64,000 nucleotides of DNA, from the NCBI RefSeq assembly GCF_000344615.1, contig NZ_KB467824.1:3707875-3771874 (forward strand), given 5' to 3'. Shown one piece after another: positions 38,647-46,272 of the stretch. Under the pieces are notes generated by a model that worked only from the letters and a program-made list of their open reading frames with translations, was not told the origin of the DNA and searched no databases. The position numbers and the translations under genes were made by a program. Position 1 is the stretch's first letter. The number at the start of each line of letters is the position of its first letter. Source of the stretch: Janthinobacterium sp. CG3 (GTDB lineage Bacteria > Pseudomonadota > Gammaproteobacteria > Burkholderiales > Burkholderiaceae_D).

Positions 38647-41600
38647 ATGCCACAGTCATCCAGCCTGCAAGCCTTGCTTGCGGGCTTCACGCAAAGCACC
38701 CGCCTGCTGCAACTGACGACACCGCTCGGCCCCGACAAATTACTAGTCGAATGCCTACGCGGCGAGGAAGGCCTGAGCCAGGGCTACTCGCTCAAGGTCG
38801 CGGCGCTGTCCAGCGACGCCCGCATCCCCCTGAAGTCGCTGATCGGCCAGCCCGCCCGCGTCGACCTGCTCACCGGCGCCGCCGGCGCCCGGCGCCCCTT
38901 CCACGGCCACATCACGGCCGTCGAAATGACCGCAGCGAACGGCGGCTTCGCCCGCTACGCGCTGACCATCGAACCATGGACCGCCTTCCTGGCGTTGAAC
39001 CAGGACAGCCGCATCTTCCAGGACATGACGGTGTGCGACATCCTCGACTCCGTCTTCGCCCCCTACTTGGGCCAGGGCCGCCTGATGCCGGCGTGGCGCT
39101 TCGACATCGCCGAGCGCGACATCTGCCCGCGCCGCAGCCTTACCACCCAATACCAGGAAAGCGACCTCGCCTTCGTCCTGCGCCTGATGAGCGAGGAAGG
39201 CCTGTTCTACTACTACGAGCACAGCGCCGGCGACGGCCCCGGCCTGGGCGGGCATACCCTGGTCGTGGCCGACCACAACGGCAGCTTCCAAGCCAACGTC
39301 CAGGCCGACATTGCATTCACCCAGCCCGGCGCGGTGATGAAGGCGGACAGCCTGGACCGCTGGCGCACCACGCTGACGCAGCGGACCAACGCCATCGAAC
39401 TGAGTTCCTGGGACTACCGCTCCTGCCGCGACAACCCGGTCGGCGCCTACGGCGACATCGGCGACGGCGTGCGCCTGCTCAGCCGCGACGCCCCCGGCGC
39501 CTACGCCTACCAGAGCCGCGCGCAGGGCCAGCGCATCGCCGACAACCAGCTGCAGGCGTTCGAGGCGGGCAGGGAAATCCACACCGCCGCCGGCACCGTG
39601 CGCACCGCCGCGCCCGGCACCACCTTCACCCTGCGCGGCCACCACCGGTTCGACGCCGCCCGCGACGACGACGGCCGCAGCTTCCTGATCGTGCGCGCCG
39701 TGCACCTGGCGCACAACAACCTGAGCGCCGAGATGCCGCGCCGGCATCGTGCGCGAACTGGGCAGGGCGCGCTGGCCGCCGCCAACGAAAAGGAGCAAGC
39801 GCACAGCCTGCACGCCAGCGGCAGGCACATCGGCGAACGGCCGCTGTACCGCTGCCGCCTCGACGCCATCGGCCCGCGCCACGCCCTACCGCAGCAGCGG
39901 CGTGGACGGCCACGGCCACCTGCTGCACCGCGCCCGACCGTGCACGGCCAGCAAACGGCCATCGTCGTCGGCCCGCCCGGCAGCGTCATCCACACCGACC
40001 GCGACCACCGCATCCTGGTGCAGATGCACTGGCAGCGCGGCGCCGGCAGCCACAGCCGCCTCGACCACCCGGCGCCGGACGGCCACAGCGGCGCCCGGCC
40101 GACCACCGCGCCGGCACCTGGGTGCGCGTGGCCACGCCGATCGCCCCGGTGGCGGCGCCAACTGGGGGCCAACGCGCTACCCCGCGTCGGCCAGGAAGTG
40201 CTGGTGGACTTCTTTGAAGGTAACATCGACCGTCCCGTCGTCATCGGCGCCGTCTACAACGGCAAGGGCCAGCCCGACGCGCAGCACAACCAGGCGTTCA
40301 AGGGCGCGGCGCGGCCACCGGCAACGCGCGGCCTGGTTCCCGGCGAGGGGCGGCGGCACGCCCACCCGGCCGTACTGTCGGGCTTGAAATCGCAGGCGAT
40401 GGCCCAGCAGCCAGAGCGGCGCCGGCGCCCTACAACCAGTTGGTGTTCGACGACAGCCCCGGCCAGCCACGGCTGTCGCTGCAGCGCCACGCCAAGGCGC
40501 ACCGCGGCAACGACGAGCTGAACCTGGGCCACCTGCGCCACCAGAGCGACAACCAGCGCCTGGCCAAGGCCGGCTTCGGCGCCGAATTGAAAACCGAGCA
40601 CGCCGCCGCGCTGCGCGCCGGCCAAGGGATGCTGCTGTCGAGCGACGCCCGCAACGGCGCCAGCGGCAGCCAGCTCGACTCGCAGGAGGCGCAGGCGCAG
40701 ATCGAGCGCAGCCACGAACTGCAACTGAGCATGGCCGGCACCGCGCAAAAGCACAACGCCGGCATCAAGGACGACAAGGGCCAGGCCGAGCCGGCACCGG
40801 ACCAATTGCCGGCGATCGCCCAGATGGCCAACAGCGTCGAGGTACTCAAGGGTACGGACGGCGGCGGCGGGCAGACTCCGGTGACGGCCTACACGGCAAC
40901 GCAGTTGCAACTGTCTAGCCCGGCCGGCATCGCCGCGACCACGCCGGCCAACGCCATCCTCGCCGCCGGCAACACCGGCAGCGTCACCGCCGGGCAGGAC
41001 ATCAACTTCGCCGCGCAGGGCAACAGCTATTACTTGGTGAAGGCGGGCCTCAGCCTGTTCACCTACGGCAAGGCCGGCAATAAGGACAAGCCGAACCAGG
41101 AAACCGGCATCAAACTGCACGCGGCGACCGGCAAGGTCAGCAGCCAGAGCCAATCGGACAAGACCAGCATCACCGCCGACAAGGCCGTCACCGTGGCCAG
41201 CGTCACCCAGAGCGTCAACATCGCCGCGAAGGAGCATGTGCTGATGACGGCGCAAGGCGCCTATCTGAAGCTTGAAGGCGGCAACATCATGATTCACGGG
41301 CCGGGCAAGATGGACTTCAAGGCCAGCATGAAGGAGTTGACCGGGCCGGCCAGCAGCCAGGCCAGTCTGCCGGCCCTCCCCAAAGCAGCCGATATTGACC
41401 GGGCCATTGAGTTGAACTTGCATTACGGCGATTTAGAGCCGGTCGTCAATTCACCCTACAAGATCACCTTCGCCAATGGCACTTCACGCAACGGTTTGCT
41501 GGATGCAAAGGGGCACGCCCGTGTCGAAAACGTTCCTCCCGGCGAGTACCACGTCGAGTACGGTGAAGACCAGCGTGAATGGGTAGCACCGCCGCTGGCG

Positions 41601-41699
41601 CCCGATCCGCAGCTCCTACTGGCCAGACAGCAGCAAGATCAAGCCACAGCCTTGCTGGAAGCGGCCAGGGCAAACAAGGGAAAAGGTACACGATCATGA
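38647..41699 (+). pseudogene. vgrG: T6SS spike protein VgrG, frame-disrupted
   Basis: VgrG forms the trimeric tip of the type VI secretion needle. The N-terminal gp27-like domain (38647 to about 39730) is uninterrupted and typical (QYQESDLAFVLRLMSEEGLF). Between about 39735 and 40430 the family sequence continues but in changing frames, about twelve switches, near 39735, 39766, 39875, 39929, 40097, 40153, 40166, 40308, 40329, 40339, 40411 and 40430. From 40431 to 41699 one frame gives the DUF2345 region and a C-terminal transthyretin-like segment (KITFANGTSRNGLLDAKGHA). Such dense compensating indels with preserved sense suggest sequencing or assembly error, otherwise a pseudogene. The final stop overlaps the effector start (ATGA). 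Confidence 0.85.
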
Positions 41700-43426
41700 G
41701 CCAAAACTTCGTTGACGAGGTCGTAGAATTCTTCAAAGACTTGATTTTAGGTGACTTTGAAGAGGATCAAGGCAAGGCGGCCATGGTGATCGGGGGCGCC
41801 ATTTCCCTGGTCCCCGTGGTCGACCAAATCATGGACGTGCGCGACGTGTCGGGAATGATTTATCGGATCGGCAGGAAAGGTGTGGCGCACGCGACCAAGG
41901 ATGACTGGATCGACATCGCGTTGGCGGCGTTCGGTTGTATTCCCGAAGTGGGAAGCCTGTTCAAAACGATCATCAAACCCTTGAGAAAATACCGCAAGGA
42001 GGCCGGAGCGGCGGCCGCCGGCGGCCACGTGATGATCGAAGCCATGCTGGGAGAAAGCAAGGGTGCCGCGATCAAGTTCCTGAAGACCTTCCAGTGGGCA
42101 CAGAATACCCAATTGGCCATGTCAACCGCGATGGGCGCGCTGGATAACTGCGTCGAACTGCTGACGTTCATGTCGACGCCCCACTGGTGGTTGCAGCCGG
42201 AATTGCAGTACCTGGCGCGCGACATGAAGCCACAAGTCGAAGGAGTGCGTGGACCGCTCAAGGCCGGCATTGCGCAGGGAGCCAAAGCGGTGCAGGAAAT
42301 GATTCAGGACATGCTGGGCGAGGACGCTTTGTGGGCGGCGAAAAAAATTGCCGCCGCAGCCACCACCGGCGCCAATCCGGCCGCCAAGCACAACCACAGG
42401 CCCGGCGCCTCCCACCCGCACAGCGGCACGCCACATTCGAAGCCGACAACCGCGCCCAAGCCAGGCAAGCCTGTGACCACGGCCAAAGCCAAGGAACCGG
42501 TTTCACCCGGAAAAGACAAGACGCACAAGCCAGTCGCCGATTCCAACCGTCAGAGCAGCGGCGGCGGCAGCGCGCCGGTGACGCATACTGCGAGGCCAAT
42601 ACGGCAATTGCTTTCTGAAATAAAATTCGGACCAAGGGGGCTGATCGGCGAACATATGGCGGATTATTATCATATGGAACACGTGCTTGAACAAGCCGGC
42701 GCCTGGCCCCACGGCAACATACATGGGAAATGGCGCTCGGACTACCCGCGCATTGTCGGCCCCGATAGCAAACACAAGCGCCCCACTGAGCTAGTACCGG
42801 AAGACTTGGCAAAGGTGACGCTATCCGGTCCCGATACAATCTGGCAGACGGACGGCGACACGTTTCACTTCATCGAGGCGAAGTTCAGCGAGACTGTATA
42901 CAGTCTGTTTGAACGGCTGCAAAACAACGTCAGAAATGGCAGTATTCCGCGAGCCCCCGCCACACTCAACGACAGAGAACTCATGTTGTGGGCTTTGCTT
43001 GGCCAGCCTAAAAAGGGCACACAGATGGGGAAAAATTGGATTCGTGAGAGCACTAAGACTGCCGCAATGCAATCGGCTAGCAATTTGAAAAATCGTTGGG
43101 TGTACCTTATGCTTGGAATTACTGCTGGCTCCAATCCGTTCTTGACATCAGCCCACCCGAATAGCAAACTCAAGTTAACCGCAGCGCCTGGAGTTATTGA
43201 TCATTTTGAAGCCACATTGGAGCTACTTTCAACAGGCGATCATTACAACATAAAATTACATGATAAACACAAAAAAACTCATAACATAACTGAAACGTTC
43301 GACCATATTGAAATAGATCGCACAGAAAAAGGTCGTACAAGATCGAAAAAATCAACACCCAATAACTCCTCACGTTCGCAAGAAGAAGAAAAACCAGATT
43401 CAACCAAGAAAAAACGGAGAAAATAG
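41696..43426 (+). CDS. T6SS cargo effector with PoNe-like DNase C-terminus
   Basis: The 576-aa product is translationally coupled to vgrG (ATGA overlap). Residues about 1-210 form a pre-toxin region with hydrophobic helices and the PVVDQIMDVRDVSG stretch seen in other T6SS cargo effectors. A Pro/Lys/Ala-rich linker follows (about 220-300). The C-terminal domain starts around 305 with GLIGEHMADYYHMEHVLEQ and contains WQTDGDTFHFIEAKFSE, fitting a PD-(D/E)xK nuclease core (Asp386/388, Glu394, Lys396). The end is Lys/Ser-rich. Together with the DUF1911 gene downstream this matches the PoNe DNase toxin family. The toxin part is clearly AT-richer than its surroundings, suggesting horizontal acquisition. 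No PAAR domain is seen, so delivery is probably by the VgrG C-terminus. Confidence 0.8.
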   Translation: MSQNFVDEVVEFFKDLILGDFEEDQGKAAMVIGGAISLVPVVDQIMDVRDVSGMIYRIGRKGVAHATKDDWIDIALAAFGCIPEVGSLFKTIIKPLRKYRKEAGAAAAGGHVMIEAMLGESKGAAIKFLKTFQWAQNTQLAMSTAMGALDNCVELLTFMSTPHWWLQPELQYLARDMKPQVEGVRGPLKAGIAQGAKAVQEMIQDMLGEDALWAAKKIAAAATTGANPAAKHNHRPGASHPHSGTPHSKPTTAPKPGKPVTTAKAKEPVSPGKDKTHKPVADSNRQSSGGGSAPVTHTARPIRQLLSEIKFGPRGLIGEHMADYYHMEHVLEQAGAWPHGNIHGKWRSDYPRIVGPDSKHKRPTELVPEDLAKVTLSGPDTIWQTDGDTFHFIEAKFSETVYSLFERLQNNVRNGSIPRAPATLNDRELMLWALLGQPKKGTQMGKNWIRESTKTAAMQSASNLKNRWVYLMLGITAGSNPFLTSAHPNSKLKLTAAPGVIDHFEATLELLSTGDHYNIKLHDKHKKTHNITETFDHIEIDRTEKGRTRSKKSTPNNSSRSQEEEKPDSTKKKRRK

Positions 43427-43428
43427 CA

Positions 43429-44454
43429 ATGGAAATTTTACCATTTCATGAGCGCCGCCGCCAGCAGTTCCTCTACGAAGAACTCTATAATAAAACTCGA
43501 AAAAATCAATTTTCGTTAATTGAAGGTCAACTTGCCAATAAAGAAATAGCCGATTCGACACAGGAAAACTCTTCGGTTCATCGGTTTTTATACCTAGAAA
43601 TGTTTTGGATCTGGATGCTCGACTACACAGCGGGCGTGCCGATTGATGAGCTGGCGCCGCACATATCGGGCATTGTGGATGCGTTCGAAGCGTGGAATGA
43701 TGTGGATCAATTTTATCAACAGGAAGCTGCGCTTGAGTTTCCAGAGTTTGGTCCGTATGAATATGCAGGGGCGCCGGACTTCTCCACCCTTTCCGATTAC
43801 GAGAACACACTACAACTGCTAAGCATCGCCATATTGCTGCGCGATCAACGTTCGGTTAAACGCATCATCCACATATTACGCAGTCACCGCGGCCAGGACG
43901 GTCTGTTCGAACAATTGATTAGCGAATACGTCGAAGATGAGCAGACGCTAGAAACTTGTATTATCGGCAAACCCTATGACATCCTGCTGCAAGCGTACTA
44001 TGAAGAGAATGAAAAGACCACGCTCGATCTCGTCAATAAGTACCTGAAGCAGTGGTATCCGGCCATGAAAGATCATCCACGCTGGTACAACGAGCATCTA
44101 AAGGTTAACGAAGAAGGCTATGCTGGTTATTACGGTTACTGGGCATTTGAAGCGGGCGCAACCGCCTTTATACTTGACTTGAACGACAGTGTAATCGACC
44201 ATCTTGTCTATCCCAAAGACTTGGTCGATTATGCACGAAAATTATGGGAAGAAAACCGCTACACCAGCCGGGATACGGAAACATTAGTCAATGCCAGGCG
44301 TATTGAGGGCGGACAGCCCTGCCCTCAAACCGGCTTCTGGGAAACCCCGGCCAAACTGCATAGCCGCAGTCATTTCAAGCAAGGCGATGTCATGCCTATT
44401 TTTGGCAATTCTGCATATGGTCGAACGATTTGGCAATGGAGTACAAACCAATAA
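43429..44454 (+). CDS. PoNi-like immunity protein (DUF1911/DUF1910)
   Basis: The 341-aa acidic protein starts 2 bases after the effector stop, the expected arrangement for a cognate immunity protein. It shows a DUF1910-type N-terminal helical part (about residues 10-130) and the DUF1911 stretch KDHPRWYNEHLKVNEEGYAG followed by YYGYWAFEAGATAFILDLND and YPKDLVDYARKL. These are typical of PoNi proteins that neutralise PoNe DNases. The last about 50 residues (CPQTGFWETPA...FKQGDVMPIF...TIWQW) look like an extra tail found in other T6SS immunity proteins. Cytoplasmic. AT-rich codon use unlike the flanking genes supports joint acquisition with the toxin domain. Confidence 0.82.
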   Translation: MEILPFHERRRQQFLYEELYNKTRKNQFSLIEGQLANKEIADSTQENSSVHRFLYLEMFWIWMLDYTAGVPIDELAPHISGIVDAFEAWNDVDQFYQQEAALEFPEFGPYEYAGAPDFSTLSDYENTLQLLSIAILLRDQRSVKRIIHILRSHRGQDGLFEQLISEYVEDEQTLETCIIGKPYDILLQAYYEENEKTTLDLVNKYLKQWYPAMKDHPRWYNEHLKVNEEGYAGYYGYWAFEAGATAFILDLNDSVIDHLVYPKDLVDYARKLWEENRYTSRDTETLVNARRIEGGQPCPQTGFWETPAKLHSRSHFKQGDVMPIFGNSAYGRTIWQWSTNQ

Positions 44455-44490
44455 TCAGAAAGCGTCCACGCAACGCCGAGCCGACCCTGT

Positions 44491-44604
44491 GTCGAACTGC
44501 TGACGTTCATGTCGACGCCTCACTGGTGGTTGCAGCTGGAATTGCAGTACCTGGCGCGCGACATGAAGCCACAAGTCGAAGGAGTGCGTGGACCGCTCAA
44601 GGCC
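44491..44604 (+). pseudogene. Orphan fragment of the T6SS effector gene
   Basis: These 114 bases repeat 42152-42265 of the effector gene (encoding roughly effector residues 153-190) with two substitutions and no indels. The copy starts 36 bases after the immunity gene stop and joins directly to the truncated LysR copy. It has no start codon of its own and encodes no toxin domain. It is a scar of duplication or recombination in this module. Confidence 0.9.
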
Positions 44605-44607
44605 CCA

Positions 44608-45275
44608 CCGACCGCGCCGTCGCCGAGCAGCAGGCGCGCCCCGCCGGCAGCCTGCGCGTCAACGCGCCGATGGCCTTCGGCGCGTTGGAACTGGCGCACT
44701 GGCTGCCGCAATTTCTCGCCCGTTACCCCGAACTGCGCATCGACCTGGTGTGCAACGACCGCATCGTCGACCTGATCGAGGACGGCTTCGACGTCGCCCT
44801 GCGGCTGACGAGCAAGCTGCCCGACTCGACGCTGATCGCGCGCCGCCTGGCCAGCGGCGGCGTGGCGCTGGTGGCGGCGCCGGCCTACCTTGAGCGGCAC
44901 GGCGCGCCGCGCACGCCGCAAGATCTGTTGGCGCACAACTGCCTGAGCTACACCCTGGCGGCGCAACCGCGCGATTGGGACTTTACCGGGCCGGACGGCG
45001 CGGCCCACCACGTCAGCGTACAGGGCAATCTGCAGGCCAACACCGGCATCGCCCTGCGCGCGGCCGCCGTCGGCGGGCTGGGCATCGCGGCCGCCGCCGC
45101 GTTCATCGTCCGCGACGAACTGGCGCGCGGCGAGCTGGTGCGGGTACTGCCCGACTACGCCATCGCGCCGCGCGAACTGTACGCGCTGTATCCGCAGAAC
45201 CGCCACCTGTCGCCGAAGGTACGGGCCTTCGTCGACTTCGCCGCCGAGCTGTACCGGACGCGCCGCTGGGACTGA
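44608..45275 (+). pseudogene. 5'-truncated duplicate of the LysR regulator gene
   Basis: This segment repeats codons from about 79 to the stop of the intact LysR gene at 37607-38509, plus three bases beyond. There are about eight base differences over 668 bases and no indels; seven of the eight change an amino acid (for example Ile to Val, Cys to Arg, Gly to Glu). The DNA-binding domain is missing. A longer open frame runs in from the immunity gene tail through the effector scrap, but that is a chance fusion. Non-functional as a regulator. Confidence 0.92.
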
Positions 45276-45299
45276 ACCGCGCCATCCTCCGCAATCAAC

Positions 45300-45400
45300 C
45301 GTAGGCCGGATGCGGGGGCCGCCGGGGCCAGCGTGATCCGACGCCGAGCCACTGCCGACGCCAGTCGGGTTACGCCCTGGGCGGGCTAACCGGACCTACG
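45300..45400. repeat. REP-like intergenic repeat after truncated LysR copy
   Basis: It opens cgtaggccggatgcgggggcc and closes gctaaccggacctacg, an imperfect long inverted repeat. It shares gatccgacgccgagcc-like and gccgacgccagtcggg blocks with 33432-33508 and its opening with 16435-16490. It lies between the LysR fragment and the convergent tautomerase gene. Confidence 0.65.
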
Positions 45401-45418
45401 AAACCGGGGCCACCGCCA

Positions 45419-45826
45419 TCAAGGCGTATCAAGCTGCTTCTTGATTCCGCGGTACTGCTGGGTCTTGCCGCCATAGCCCCAGGCCGCCGCGCGCGCGTCG
45501 TGCACGTGGATGTAGCTGACGTCGTGCAGCTCGCCCAGCAGCGCCGCCATTTCCTTGAACACGGCGGCGATGTAGGCGCCCTTCTCCGCCGCCGTATTGG
45601 TCTCGTCGGTAACGAGGATGTCGAGGAAGAAGCTGGTCTTGCCCTGCTGCGACAGCGGCGCGCCGCCGACGAACCAGTGCGCCGGCTCGACGTGCGACAT
45701 GGCGACCGAGGTCAGCGCAGGGTCTTTGTGCAAAATCTGCTCGGTCAGGCGCGACAACGCGCCGGCCACGGCGGCGTATTGGACGCTATCTGGCCTGGTC
45801 GACAGGCGCACGTTCAGGATCGGCAT
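45419..45826 (-). CDS. Tautomerase family protein
   Basis: The 135-aa product starts MPILNVRLST; removal of Met exposes the catalytic Pro1 of the 4-oxalocrotonate tautomerase/MIF superfamily. The sequence includes LTEQILHKDPALTSVAM, HWFVGGAPL and YIHVHDARAAAWGYGGKTQQ, typical of a longer tautomerase subgroup. The substrate is unknown. The ATG at 45826 is chosen because of the conserved Pro; the open frame extends to 45919 but not with conserved sequence. Confidence 0.9.
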   Translation of the reverse strand: MPILNVRLSTRPDSVQYAAVAGALSRLTEQILHKDPALTSVAMSHVEPAHWFVGGAPLSQQGKTSFFLDILVTDETNTAAEKGAYIAAVFKEMAALLGELHDVSYIHVHDARAAAWGYGGKTQQYRGIKKQLDTP

Positions 45827-46272
45827 GGTATGGGCTCTTTCAGTCAAAGTGGAGAGAAGACCATGGTAATGGTGCCGCAAACGCAGATCAATACTTAGTA
45901 ATGCACATATTTCGTGCAAGTTTCACACAAATCGTTCTGCGCGGTGACCCAATTCGACCGCGTATTTCGGACTGTTCCAGGTCGTTCTCATCTACTCGTG
46001 CAGCAATTCGCACCACGGTGGCCCATTCTCGTCCCATTCACTGGTCATGCTCAACGCTACAGGTCGGTGCAGGCCAACACGGTGAACTGGGCGATGGGTC
46101 TGACGCGGGTGATTCCGCCGCGCGAGCTGTCGCTCAACGACATCGAGGAAATCCGCCAGCGCTACCCGCAAATGCCGCCCGGTAGCGGCCACAGCATGCG
46201 CATTCCGCTCGAAGCGCGCTTCGCCGGCGCGCTGCTGGCCCGCTTCCTATCGACGCGGGCGGGCGCTCGCGC
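45827..46272. other. 446-base gap with a possible gene remnant
   Basis: No complete gene is seen. On the plus strand from about 46070 to 46260 an open stretch with coding-like composition reads PPRELSLNDIEEIRQRYP and then SMRIPLEARFAGALLARFL. It has no ribosome site, and the frame runs on into the antisense of the next gene. I cannot assign it to a family; it may be a decayed gene. The part nearest the tautomerase gene (45830-46000) is AT-richer and probably holds that gene's promoter. Confidence 0.35.

Noticed and set aside
44430..45275. 281-codon apparent gene running from the immunity gene tail into the LysR fragment
   Set aside because: It is a chance in-frame fusion over an effector scrap and lacks a DNA-binding domain and a ribosome site; treated as pseudogene pieces.
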